Below, in pieces: positions 1-8,774 of a stretch of 64,000 nt of DNA. This stretch comes from Serratia odorifera. Lineage in GTDB: Bacteria > Pseudomonadota > Gammaproteobacteria > Enterobacterales > Enterobacteriaceae. The notes below the pieces were generated by a model, which was not told the origin of the DNA, searched no databases, and saw nothing but the letters and a program-made list of their open reading frames with translations. The DNA lies in NCBI RefSeq assembly GCF_900635445.1, contig NZ_LR134117.1:248001-312000 (forward strand), written 5' to 3'. Numbering within the stretch: the first letter of the stretch is position 1; every line of letters begins with the position of its first letter. The translations under genes and the position numbers were made by a program.

Positions 1-341
1 TTATCCACAGTTAAACGAAATTGGAGAAACGGAATTATCGGTTAATTCAGCAAGCTAATTGCAGAGTAACTTTTAAACAGTCATCGCAGGCTGGGGCTGC
101 CCTCATCTCAATTTTAGATGTTGGATAGGTATTATAATGGCTATCTACTCTTAGTTCTAACTAATAACCATCTAAGGGTAGAATTACTTAACAAGTAATT
201 ATCAGATCACAACAGCATGGGGATACTAAGATCTGACGCCAGTATATACCTTAATCATCGGTAAGGTACAACCCTGCCTGCGTGGCAATAACTAATACGG
301 TTTCTGACAGACTGTAGGCCCAACCACATAGGTATATTGAT
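1..341. other. AT-rich non-coding region upstream of rep
   Basis: No gene is seen. The first nine bases, TTATCCACA, are a perfect DnaA-box consensus. Two perfect short inverted repeats follow: an 8-bp arm pair at 182-189/193-200 with a 3-nt loop, and a 7-bp pair at 247-253/262-268 with an 8-nt loop. They lie directly upstream of a predicted HUH replication protein, so an origin or nicking site is possible, but no nick-site consensus is recognised. Confidence 0.4.
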
Positions 342-944
342 ATGAAATATGTACAACTTTATCGGACGAAAATTAATGTATTATTGAATGCCCTGACGAA
401 TAAATATCCAAGGATCACGGCGGTAAGGGTGGATATCCATTTCCCTGGTATCGTCGATAACGGTGATAATATTTGCTGCTTCCCTGATCTGGAACCAGGG
501 GTGATGTCCCGGATGCGTGGATCCCTAAAGGCTAAGCTGGAAGCGGACAAGGTTCGTAAGCAACGAGAGGGTAAACGTATTTATCGCTGCCCTATGTTTA
601 TTATATGGGCGAGAGAGTTTTCTGAATCAGGTAAATGCCATTACCACATCTGCCTGTTATTCAACAAGGACGCCTACTACCACCTCGGTGATTACAATCA
701 GGAAGACAATCTGAGAGGAATGATTACAGCGGCATGGTACAGCGCTTTAGGGCTGGAACTGGACGACCACCAAGGTCTGGTGCATTTTCCAGATAACTGC
801 CGCTACGTGCTGGACACTAACAGCCCTGACTTCAACGAACATTACCAAGACCTGCTTGAGCGTCTGGATTACCTGAGCAAAGTCGAAACCAAAGTTTTTG
901 GGGAAGGGGATCGTAACTTCGGTTGTAGTCAAATAGATCTATAA
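342..944 (+). CDS. Inovirus Gp2/YagK-YfjJ family HUH replication protein
   Basis: 200 aa, similar to the YagK/YfjJ C-terminal family and to inovirus Gp2 proteins, which start rolling-circle replication by nicking one strand. Visible signatures are an HUH metal-binding motif H100-Y-H102 in CHYHICLLF and a YxxK motif Y177-L-S-K180 that would supply the catalytic tyrosine. The order HUH then YxxK is normal for Rep endonucleases. The gene stands alone with hairpins upstream and defence genes of opposite strand downstream. YfjJ occupies a comparable place in CP4-57. Activity in island replication is inference. Confidence 0.75.
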   Translation: MKYVQLYRTKINVLLNALTNKYPRITAVRVDIHFPGIVDNGDNICCFPDLEPGVMSRMRGSLKAKLEADKVRKQREGKRIYRCPMFIIWAREFSESGKCHYHICLLFNKDAYYHLGDYNQEDNLRGMITAAWYSALGLELDDHQGLVHFPDNCRYVLDTNSPDFNEHYQDLLERLDYLSKVETKVFGEGDRNFGCSQIDL

Positions 945-953
945 TTCTCCTAT

Positions 954-985
954 GGCCTTCTCTAAGGTGGGAAGGCCCATTTTAA
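954..985 (+). terminator. Possible terminator after rep
   Basis: GGCCTTC at 954-960 pairs with GAAGGCC at 971-977, followed by a weak T-rich stretch. It sits 10 bp after the rep stop codon. Confidence 0.35.
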
Positions 986-1113
986 GTCTGCGAATAGTTG
1001 ATATAGAGTTATTTCATAACTGCCTGCAGGTAGGTTTAACCAATCATCTGGACGTAAAGTAAGTTCGCGAAAATGGCAAAATGATTTTGCCTCCAAGAAT
1101 TACTAAACTATTT

Positions 1114-2109
1114 TTAACAGGTACCGGGCAGAATGTTAACGATCCAACGAGGCTCATCAATCATAAGGGACTTATCGATCTCAATTGCATCGATACGCTC
1201 GTTATATGTCCGAATCAGTCTTGCTAGGCCTTCTCGAATCTTATCACCGTCATAAATAGCGATTTCCTCGATATTGTTACCAATGAAAGTTTCTGCAGCC
1301 TGAACAGATATCTGCTCAGACATGCCCACGTTATCGGCCATTTGACGTGCGGCAATGACTTTGCTCTCGAGTGTGAGAATTACCGGTCTGTATCCTGCTC
1401 GCTTGTTTTCTACGCAGCGGGAAATCAGTTTTTCCATAGGAGCCGTGGTTACGTGGAATGCTGTTGTACCTACCTGAAAATCACCTTCGCGGTCTGTGTG
1501 CAAGTCAGCTGCATTTGCCCTGTCAGTACCAATTTCCACATCAGGAAAACGCAACTGTAATTTGGCACCGATAAGATGCTGAAGAACAGCTCCCGTGGGT
1601 TTGTCAGAACGTTCTGCCGCTGCTTTCAGAATGTCGCTGACCACAGCTGAAACCGGCTTAGTGTGGTCTAAATCGACGGTTATCCTCTGTTTATCAAAAT
1701 AATCAAGACGCACGCATTGCGTGAAAAATGCTTCAAGCTGAGTTGACACAGAAGCAGCATCGATATGATCGCTTCCAGAAACCTGAGTATTATTCAATAC
1801 ATCCCGGAAAGCTGATGCAAGGAAGATGGTACCTCGGGAGGTACGACCACCTTCTCGGGTAAATATACGGGTTTCGCCATGCTGCTCCAGAATCTTCGAT
1901 ATGGTAGACCCGCTGAGGCCCCTCACTTGGCTTTTTCCATTACTGTATAGTCGTGCGTCAGTGATCGGTATACCATCGGCCATCATACGGGAGACAATTA
2001 ATCCTGCATTCATGACGTTTGTATTCATTGAACCATTTTTTGCTCGCTCACTCTCATACCAAGATTTTGCCGCTTCAAGGTATGCTTCGCTTTGACTAAG
2101 CTTATTCAT
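1114..2109 (-). CDS. DUF4928-like protein, putative restriction nuclease
   Basis: 331 aa. It resembles the DUF4928 family, which I recall as a neighbour of C5 DNA methyltransferases; this is recognition, not a search. The C-terminal half has the pattern ADLHTDREGDFQVGTTAFHV (about residues 201-220) followed by a basic helix and a hydrophobic strand. This resembles the core of PD-(D/E)xK endonucleases, although the usual E-x-K is replaced by F-H-V-T. The start overlaps the methyltransferase stop by 8 bp, so the two are translationally coupled. A role as the restriction subunit is inferred from context; a regulatory role is possible. Confidence 0.6.
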   Translation of the reverse strand: MNKLSQSEAYLEAAKSWYESERAKNGSMNTNVMNAGLIVSRMMADGIPITDARLYSNGKSQVRGLSGSTISKILEQHGETRIFTREGGRTSRGTIFLASAFRDVLNNTQVSGSDHIDAASVSTQLEAFFTQCVRLDYFDKQRITVDLDHTKPVSAVVSDILKAAAERSDKPTGAVLQHLIGAKLQLRFPDVEIGTDRANAADLHTDREGDFQVGTTAFHVTTAPMEKLISRCVENKRAGYRPVILTLESKVIAARQMADNVGMSEQISVQAAETFIGNNIEEIAIYDGDKIREGLARLIRTYNERIDAIEIDKSLMIDEPRWIVNILPGTC

Positions 2110-3241
2110 TCACTTTTATTCCATGTGATTTTCTTGATGCCATTAGGTGTGGAAGGATCATGTGCTTGGCGACCCACCCAACGACAGGTACAGCAACTGC
2201 GTCCCCAAAACCATACTGAATTTGCGAATCACGTAAATTTTCTAGTGTGTACCAGCCAGCACCCATCAGGCGAGCGTATTCCAGCCCTGTCATCCACCTG
2301 ACTCTGAGTTCGCCTTGACCCATTATTACTACGGCCTGTTTAGAAGAACCACCACGTGCAGTACGAAGGCAACCGGAAATGTCCTCAGCTCTCATTTCCC
2401 ATACAGGTACACCATTGCGCGTACGCCGATAGGCTGTGCGGGCTGTTAAACCGGGGAGGGAGATAAATTGCTCTAACCTTTCACGCTGGACAGGTGCCAT
2501 AGAACCTTTAAATTGGGCGACTTTTTCAGCGTTCCACCACCGTGGATCATTATCAGGCATGGACTCAATTTCAAGTGTCAGCCCTTGACTCAGCAAGCCC
2601 GGCGCTTTAGGTAAAGGCATCATGAAAGTACGAACTTCCGGATCTTTATGCAGCCAAGAAAGCCAATCAGGTCTCAGGCATGTGTCCTGCTCACCACCAT
2701 CGATAGGTGATTTTGCCCCAATAAGAAAAAGCCGAGGTCGAGACTGAGGGACAAAACGGCGTGCGTCTAGGGTAATTGCATCGACTGCATAACCTAATGC
2801 GTTAAACTCTTTAACTGCAGCCCTCAAATCTTCTCTGCTATGGGAGGAGGCAAGGCCAGTGACATTTTCGAGTACGATCACTTCAGGCTTACGCTCATTC
2901 ATGCCCGCAATTAAGTCCGTAAAACCAAAAAAGGCGGATGACTCACGTCCTCCCCGGAGGCCGACTCGCTTACCAGCCAGACTAAGATCAGTACAGGGTG
3001 AGGACGCCCATGCTACATCTGCGGCAGGTAAATCTTCACTTTTCAAAGCATGGATATCTGCAAGCAATAGTTCATGAGATTTCCAATGACCTTCATACAT
3101 CGATTTTTTATTCTGGTCATAGTCATTCGCCCAAATCGTTTTGATCCCTGCCTGCTCCATTCCAGCTCTGGACAGACCGATACCAGCAAAGAACTCCAGA
3201 GCGGTCCATTCAGACTCGCCTCGGATCGGTATTATGTTCAA
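2102..3241 (-). CDS. DNA (cytosine-5)-methyltransferase
   Basis: 379 aa with the C5-methyltransferase motifs in order: FAGIG (18-22, SAM binding), SPC with catalytic Cys83, ENV (125-127) and QSRPR (166-170), then a target-recognition region and a C-terminal SAM-pocket segment (GFGDAVAVPVV). It transfers a methyl group to C5 of cytosine in a target that cannot be read from sequence. The start is TTG at 3241, 8 nt after a GGGGGGA ribosome-binding site; the first internal ATG would remove motif I. It overlaps the DUF4928-like gene by 8 bp and lies 18 bp after the small ORF upstream. Likely the modification half of a restriction-modification unit rather than the housekeeping Dcm. Confidence 0.93.
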   Translation of the reverse strand: MNIIPIRGESEWTALEFFAGIGLSRAGMEQAGIKTIWANDYDQNKKSMYEGHWKSHELLLADIHALKSEDLPAADVAWASSPCTDLSLAGKRVGLRGGRESSAFFGFTDLIAGMNERKPEVIVLENVTGLASSHSREDLRAAVKEFNALGYAVDAITLDARRFVPQSRPRLFLIGAKSPIDGGEQDTCLRPDWLSWLHKDPEVRTFMMPLPKAPGLLSQGLTLEIESMPDNDPRWWNAEKVAQFKGSMAPVQRERLEQFISLPGLTARTAYRRTRNGVPVWEMRAEDISGCLRTARGGSSKQAVVIMGQGELRVRWMTGLEYARLMGAGWYTLENLRDSQIQYGFGDAVAVPVVGWVAKHMILPHLMASRKSHGIKVNE

Positions 3242-3259
3242 CTCAATATCCCCCCGTAT

Positions 3260-3544
3260 TCATTTGCGTATCTTCTCATAAAGATCTAAGTAAGGCACTG
3301 TATCACGGTAGTTCATCACTTTTTTTATTACTTCACTGTTCTGTGAATCGCAGTGATAGTAAAAAAAATCATGTAATAAATTGATTTGTATTGTTATTTT
3401 GTGAATTCGACGTCCACTGGATCCATAGGTAAGTCGAGTAGACAGTGCCACCGGCCTAAAAGGCCAGCCAATCAGCTCCCCCGCCCCATGAGGAGGATGT
3501 GCTTCGATCCTTTCGGCTGGTTTTGATTGTGAATCATCACTCAT
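3260..3544 (-). CDS. Small ORF of unknown function (doubtful)
   Basis: A 94-codon frame between the AAA ATPase gene (23 bp upstream) and the methyltransferase gene (18 bp downstream). No domain is recognised. The first half is Pro/Arg-rich; the second half is encoded by very AT-rich DNA that contains a long palindrome at 3321-3368. No convincing Shine-Dalgarno sequence precedes the ATG. It may be a real small operon protein or simply an open frame over the methyltransferase promoter. Confidence 0.35.
   Translation of the reverse strand: MSDDSQSKPAERIEAHPPHGAGELIGWPFRPVALSTRLTYGSSGRRIHKITIQINLLHDFFYYHCDSQNSEVIKKVMNYRDTVPYLDLYEKIRK
3321..3368. promoter_or_regulatory. Long inverted repeat upstream of methyltransferase
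   Basis: Arms at 3321-3338 and 3351-3368 pair almost completely around a 12-nt spacer, with a core of TCACTG/CAGTGA extended by TTACT/AGTAA and T/A runs. On both strands the T run precedes and the A run follows, so it is not an intrinsic terminator. It lies about 80 bp upstream of the methyltransferase TTG start in AT-rich DNA. An operator or an mRNA hairpin controlling the methyltransferase is plausible. Confidence 0.45.
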
Positions 3545-3567
3545 CAGAACTTCGACACCAGTATCAT

Positions 3568-6183
3568 TTAACGATTTTGCAGGACATCCAAGGCTGAGTC
3601 CAATGCGACAACTGATTCGACAACCGTTCTTACCGTCGCGCGATCGAACTCATGATCTCGCTGAGCATCGTGCACACCGCTATTCAGATAACCCCATTCG
3701 ATGCTTGTACCGCTGACATTGAGCAACCTAGCTAAAGCAGCAGCAGCCTCCGGAGCACCAGCGTGTTGCGCCGCAATGCGATCTACAGCAGAGCGCAGCT
3801 TAGTACATTTGTTGTTCAACTCCCAAGGCGAGCGTGGACCACCGAGCTTGATGTCTATACGCCCATCACCGCGGCGGCCCATCCACGTCCAGAGGCGGTC
3901 GGTCAGGCTCTCAAGTGCAGGACGTGCCTGGCGAAGTGCATCACGTTTTTCATCGGCGGCTAGGGCCTGCTGCGCAAGCAAGACGTAATTCTTGGTCGGT
4001 GGGTGACTGTCAACCCGAAGTTCATGTTCACCATCGTGTGGCATGAACCTGTAGCGCTTAATGGCACCGGCACGTCTTGCCCCAAGTTCCTGCTGAATGC
4101 GATGCAAGAACTCTTCGGCATGGGATGTTAGTATGATCTGTTTGCCATCCAGCAGCCCATCTTCGAAGAATGTACGCCATATACCATCTCGATGCTCATC
4201 ATCAATGGCGTTAACTACATCATCAAAAATCACTACGGGACACCTTTGGGAAATATTCTTGGCAAGCAAAATTGCTAGGCCGAGGCATTTGATATGTCCT
4301 TCGCTGAAGACGACCAGTGCGTCGTAGCGCACGCCAGGCTCACCGACAAACTCCACTTCGATCTTGCCATTTTCGGCGACGGGCAGCCATAGGGCATGCA
4401 GCATGTCGCAGGGAGCATCGCCGCGATTGAATGCGTTGTACAAAGATCGTGCTTGTTCTCCCAGACCCTGAAGTAGCATGCCCGGTAACGCGGCCAGATA
4501 GTTCTGTATTTCGGGCAAAAAGCCATCGTAGGCGGCCTTGATTCGTTGATGGTAGGCCACTACCGGTATTTCCGTCGCTACCGCTAGGATAAGCTCTCGG
4601 TTGCTTTCATCGAACTGAGCCACGGTCAGTCGAGCTGCTGCCAGCTCTTGGTCTGCCGCTGCGCGTTTCGTCCGCAACTGTTCGACCTCCAGTTGATGTT
4701 GATTTAGTCTATCTCGCTCTTGTGCTAGGGTACCGCGCTGAGAATGTATGTCGCGAGCGTGCGCATCTAGGCGCTCAATAGTTGCAGCAATCCTCAGTAG
4801 AGCGATCCAGGCAATCCGTTCATCATCAACCCAGGCGGCAAGCCACGCCTCTGTAGAAGTGGGAGGTAGTACAGGCAGCGCCGCAGCCTCTAGCTCGGCA
4901 GGACATGCTGTTGTCGCTACAGTCACGACCCGACGCATCTCCTCCCACAGGATACGGATGGAATCGCCCAATTCTGTCCGCAGGGTACCTTCACTTTGTT
5001 GGAGCACAGCCAATTGGGCAAGCGCCTCTAGACCTGCACGCGCTTTAGCGAATGGATCCTGTGTCACCGCATCCAGTGCAGTACCACAAGCAGGACAGGC
5101 TGTTGCCCCATTGGCCAAAGCCTGAAGTGCTTCGTAGAGCTTCGCGTAAGACACCTCGTTTGCCCGGGCAGCGAGCTGTCCTGAAGCCTCTTGCCAGAGC
5201 CCCTGCCGTCGATACGCATCCGCCAGCAGTTCCTCTAGGCGAGTCTGTGTCACACCGTGAATGGCAGGAGGAACTGCATCGAGCTGAGTTTGAACGAATT
5301 GAAAGCGCCCTTGTTGCTCAGGGGTTCCCAAAAGCCATTCAATGCAGGCCTGATAGGTTGCTCCGGGAGATATATGCTGTGCCAATGCATGCTCTAACGC
5401 CTCAATCTCAGCAATCTTTTGTGGATATACAGCGATCACTTGCTCGGAATTGGTCAACTGAAGTCGACGTTCAGCCAGTTGCGTCGCTTGGACACCGACG
5501 AGCATCAGATCCTGATCTAGCGAGGGGTTGAAGCCTCGGACGAATTCACTGAACTGATCCACACCAAACAGGGTTGCAATGAGCTGACGCTGATCGCCAG
5601 GAGTCCTCGCCGCAATGCGAGCGAAGTCATCTAAACGGTTCTTCTCAATGAAGCAAAAGCGATATTCGTTTTCGTCTGGTTGTACGGCTCCTCCTCCAGT
5701 AACCGAGAGCACAGGGGGAACATAGCGGCGCAGGCGTGCGTTATTGCAGTATGTCCGTTGGTCTACCCGCTTGACCTGTGCTTCACTGATGGAACCGAGC
5801 ATTGCCACTTCAAGTGCCTCACAGAAGCTGCTCTTACCTGTACCATTGGCACCATAGATTAGAGTTATGTCATAGCTGAGGTCGAAAATCTCTTGCTGCA
5901 TGAATCCGCGGAATGGGCCGACCTCAAGCTGATGCAAACGTCCGAGTGCAATACCGGCCTCTGGCCCGTTGGCGTCTCCTTCATAGGCAATTGGCATCTG
6001 CACCAAATGCGCAACTGCCAGTGGAGCTAGGCGCGTAGAACGGCCTCGACGAGCGGCTCCCACTTCAGCGAGAGGTTGAAGATGTCTAAGCACCAAGTAC
6101 GCAAGCCGTCGTACGTCCTCGTGCACGTCCCGTTGCGCCAAATGCGTGAGAAATCGGTGGTATTCCGAATGAATGCTTGCCAT
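3568..6183 (-). CDS. Zinc-hook AAA/SMC-like ATPase, RloC-like candidate
   Basis: 871 aa. An N-terminal segment of about 85 residues with no recognised domain precedes a Rad50/RecF-like ATPase. Walker A is GANGTGKS (111-118), a coiled-coil middle carries a Rad50-type zinc hook CPAC (C363, C366), and Walker B is VVIFDD with Asp654-Asp655, followed by the switch ILTSHAEEF. About 200 residues follow Walker B, including R754-x3-E758 and a late NSGVHD with H838. Arg, Glu and His in that order recall the catalytic triad of PrrC/RloC anticodon nucleases and HEPN toxins. RloC proteins combine such a domain with a zinc-hook ATPase and guard restriction systems. The ATPase call is firm; the nuclease reading is inference. 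It is first in a same-strand cluster with the methyltransferase. Confidence 0.75.
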   Translation of the reverse strand: MASIHSEYHRFLTHLAQRDVHEDVRRLAYLVLRHLQPLAEVGAARRGRSTRLAPLAVAHLVQMPIAYEGDANGPEAGIALGRLHQLEVGPFRGFMQQEIFDLSYDITLIYGANGTGKSSFCEALEVAMLGSISEAQVKRVDQRTYCNNARLRRYVPPVLSVTGGGAVQPDENEYRFCFIEKNRLDDFARIAARTPGDQRQLIATLFGVDQFSEFVRGFNPSLDQDLMLVGVQATQLAERRLQLTNSEQVIAVYPQKIAEIEALEHALAQHISPGATYQACIEWLLGTPEQQGRFQFVQTQLDAVPPAIHGVTQTRLEELLADAYRRQGLWQEASGQLAARANEVSYAKLYEALQALANGATACPACGTALDAVTQDPFAKARAGLEALAQLAVLQQSEGTLRTELGDSIRILWEEMRRVVTVATTACPAELEAAALPVLPPTSTEAWLAAWVDDERIAWIALLRIAATIERLDAHARDIHSQRGTLAQERDRLNQHQLEVEQLRTKRAAADQELAAARLTVAQFDESNRELILAVATEIPVVAYHQRIKAAYDGFLPEIQNYLAALPGMLLQGLGEQARSLYNAFNRGDAPCDMLHALWLPVAENGKIEVEFVGEPGVRYDALVVFSEGHIKCLGLAILLAKNISQRCPVVIFDDVVNAIDDEHRDGIWRTFFEDGLLDGKQIILTSHAEEFLHRIQQELGARRAGAIKRYRFMPHDGEHELRVDSHPPTKNYVLLAQQALAADEKRDALRQARPALESLTDRLWTWMGRRGDGRIDIKLGGPRSPWELNNKCTKLRSAVDRIAAQHAGAPEAAAALARLLNVSGTSIEWGYLNSGVHDAQRDHEFDRATVRTVVESVVALDSALDVLQNR

Positions 6184-6486
6184 GTAGTCTCCTGTACGCA
6201 GTGAGACGCTTCGACCACGTCCTTGCGGTGTTAATTGTTGATAACGCGAGCAGGTGATGCAGGTATTTCTTTATTCCGCGACCGCTATAATTTAAAAGCT
6301 ATACTAAATAATTAGCTACGCCATCAGAGCTTGCAGCAACGTGGCGCAACCGCGAATTTGGAAGTAAACAAAACGATATTACTAACTCAGTATTGTATCA
6401 AAGCTTGGAGGCAGCTCAGTCGTCAACACATCGCTGTACATCATGTGATATGACTACTTATCAACACTTTCTTTATCATCTTGTTT
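6184..6486. other. Intergenic region between herA 3' end and AAA gene
   Basis: 303 bp of AT-rich sequence. It must hold the promoter for the AAA-methyltransferase cluster (minus strand) and the end of the Sir2-HerA transcript. I see no clear hairpin or gene in it. Confidence 0.4.
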
Positions 6487-6875
6487 TTACTCATTGTTTT
6501 GTTGCCAATCATTCGCAATTTTATTCCAATCTACGTCCCGCTCTTGCAAACCTCCATCTGGATTAGGTCGCAGGCCTTCTCCTGACCATACAGCCCAAAA
6601 ATCTGGGTCATCTGACTTTGGACGATGGTGCTCAGGTAGTGCATTCATTTGAACCAGTACAGGCAATTCTGAAGCCCAACCGAGTAAAATGGCATTTCGG
6701 GAAGGTAGCGAGGGCAGATCGCGTAGCAGTCCACGTAGGTTGTCAGGCACTAACTTTTGCACCAGTTCCTGATCTCTATCATTGCTAATACGATGTAACA
6801 GGTAGCTGTTGCATTGAGAAAGCACAGTTGGTGATAGCTCGCTAGGACGCTGCGAAGAGAGTACTAACCCTAAAC
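6487..6875 (-). pseudogene. herA: herA 3' fragment, cut off by IS21-family insertion
   Basis: C-terminal part of a HerA-type helicase: GLVLSSQRPSELSPTVLSQC and the tail that packs against the hexamer neighbour. It continues exactly the frame of the 5' part at 8838-10539 once the insertion (6876-8837) and one copy of the 6-bp target repeat are removed. The junction then reads EGRKFGLGLVLSSQRPSEL, the normal HerA sequence. As it stands it has no promoter or proper start of its own. Confidence 0.93.
6870..6875. repeat. Target-site duplication, left copy (CTAAAC)
   Basis: The six bases CTAAAC directly before the IS left end recur directly after the right end at 8838-8843. They belong to herA codons. 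Confidence 0.9.
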
Positions 6876-6960
6876 TGTCGCTACCGATGTAAAACTGGCC
6901 CACCTGCCGATGTAAATCTGACCCACCTAGGGTAAAAATGGCAGTTTTAAGGCACTGCCA

Positions 6961-7989
6961 ATGATGACATTGGAGACCAGAGTGGAGATTAGTGTTTTAC
7001 ACCGTCAGGGCATGTCGATACGCGCCATCGCGCGCCAGCTTTCATGCTCTCGTGAGACCGTTCGCAGATATATCCGTAGCCCGCTGCCCGTAGCGGATAT
7101 GCGCTACAAGCCTCGCGCACCCAGACCCTGCAAGCTTGACCCGTTCAAGACCTATATCCTTGAGCGCGTGGCCGCTGCCAGGCCCCAGTGGATACCCGCC
7201 AGTGTGCTGCTGCGTGAGATCCGTCAGCGTGGTTACGAGGGCGGTTACAGCATGCTGACCGCTTTCCTGCACCCCATGAAGCAGCCCGTTACTGAAGAGG
7301 TCACGCGCTTCGAGACCGAGCCTGGCTTTCAGATGCAGGTTGATTTCACCATCATCAGGCTCGGTCATAACCCACTGCTGGCCTTCGTCGCCACGCTGGG
7401 CTGGAGCCGCGCAACTTTCGTCAAGTTCTACAGCAACCAGGACTCCGCTGCCTGGTGTGACGGCATTGAGTCTGCACTCAGGTTCTTCGGCGGGACGCCG
7501 CATCAGCTGCTGTTCGACAACGCCAAGGCCATCATCATTGAGCGCGATGTCTACGGCCCCGGCAAGCATCGCTGGAACCCACAGTTGATGCACGTTGCCG
7601 AGAAGTATGCCTTTACCCCCAAGGTCTGCCGCCCCTATCGCGCCAAGACCAAGGGCAAGGTTGAGCGGTTTAACCATTACCTCAAGAACAGCTTTATCGT
7701 GCCCCTTACCGTGACCTTCCGGCAAGCCGGGCTGGTACTGGATGTTCCCGCTGCCAACGCTCGCATTGGCGAGTGGCTGGTCACCGTTGCGAACACGCGA
7801 GTTCATGGCACCACAGGCGTACCGCCTGAGCAGCGCATGCCGCGCGAACGCGCAGCATTATTGCCGTTACCGAAGGTGACGTTGGCATTGCCTGCCCCCG
7901 TCCCAACACTCAAGCAGCGTCCGCTGCCGACCGAGAGCCTGCAACATCCTCTTGCAACGTATCAGGCCTTGCTGGAGGTGCCAGCATGA
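6961..7989 (+). CDS. istA: IS21-family transposase IstA
   Basis: 342 aa, the short IstA type seen in IS100-like elements. An N-terminal helix-turn-helix (MSIRAIARQLSCSRETVRRY) is followed by an RNase H-like DDE core, with first Asp in QMQVDFTII, second in LLFDNAKAII and Glu in KGKVERFNHYL. It catalyses strand transfer with the help of IstB. The stop overlaps the istB start by four bases (ATGA), the usual coupling in this family. Confidence 0.95.
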   Translation: MMTLETRVEISVLHRQGMSIRAIARQLSCSRETVRRYIRSPLPVADMRYKPRAPRPCKLDPFKTYILERVAAARPQWIPASVLLREIRQRGYEGGYSMLTAFLHPMKQPVTEEVTRFETEPGFQMQVDFTIIRLGHNPLLAFVATLGWSRATFVKFYSNQDSAAWCDGIESALRFFGGTPHQLLFDNAKAIIIERDVYGPGKHRWNPQLMHVAEKYAFTPKVCRPYRAKTKGKVERFNHYLKNSFIVPLTVTFRQAGLVLDVPAANARIGEWLVTVANTRVHGTTGVPPEQRMPRERAALLPLPKVTLALPAPVPTLKQRPLPTESLQHPLATYQALLEVPA

Positions 7990-8774
7990 ACCTTCAGCAT
8001 GATCGTATTACAGCGCTTTGCGAACAACTCAAGCTCGACCGCCTGCCGGCAGAGTGGCCCGGTGTGGCACAGGCGACCATCGACAACAGCGGCACACATG
8101 CCGACTTCCTGGAAGCCGTTTTGCAGCTCCAGCATGATGGCCTGAACGAACGGCGTCGGCAGACCATTTTGCGGTTATCAGGCCTGCCGGTGATAAAAAC
8201 ACTGGAGCAGTTCGATTACGCCTATGCCAGCGGCGTTCCACGAAGCCAGATCCAGGAGTTAGCGGGTCTTGCATTTATAGAGCGTCAGGAGAACGTTGTC
8301 CTGCTCGGGCCTTCTGGCGTCGGCAAGACGCACCTGGCGACCGCGATTGGCTATAAAGCCGCGATGGCGGGTTTAAGCATTCGGTTCATCACCGCCGCCG
8401 ATATGATGCTGCAACTGATGGCGTCACACCGTCAGGGTGATCTGAAGGGCTACCTGAACCGCGTCGTAGGTAAGCCTAAGTTGTTGATCATCGACGAAGT
8501 GGGCTATCTGCCGTTCGGCAAAATGGAGGCGAACCTGTTCTTCCAGGTTGTCGCTAAACGGTATGAGTCAGGCAGCGTGATCCTGACCAGCAACCTGCCG
8601 TTTACGCAGTGGTCAGGAACGTTTGGTGATGACGAGACGCTGACGGCGGCAATGCTGGATCGGCTGCTTCACCATGCGCATATCGCGCAAATCAGCGGTC
8701 AAAGCTATCGACTGAAAGATAAGCTGAAAAGCGGCCAACTCCAGAAGAAAACGAAAGCAACAGCGCTCGAGTAA
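7986..8774 (+). CDS. istB: IS21-family helper ATPase IstB
   Basis: 262 aa AAA+ protein related to DnaC. Walker A is GPSGVGKTHLA and Walker B is LLIIDEVGYLPF. IstB assembles on target DNA and activates the IstA transposase. It overlaps istA by 4 bp and ends about 60 bp before the IS right end. Confidence 0.95.
   Translation: MNLQHDRITALCEQLKLDRLPAEWPGVAQATIDNSGTHADFLEAVLQLQHDGLNERRRQTILRLSGLPVIKTLEQFDYAYASGVPRSQIQELAGLAFIERQENVVLLGPSGVGKTHLATAIGYKAAMAGLSIRFITAADMMLQLMASHRQGDLKGYLNRVVGKPKLLIIDEVGYLPFGKMEANLFFQVVAKRYESGSVILTSNLPFTQWSGTFGDDETLTAAMLDRLLHHAHIAQISGQSYRLKDKLKSGQLQKKTKATALE

Noticed and set aside
3321..3368. Intrinsic terminator at the palindrome upstream of the methyltransferase
   Set aside because: On both strands the T run precedes the stem and A's follow it, the wrong order for termination.
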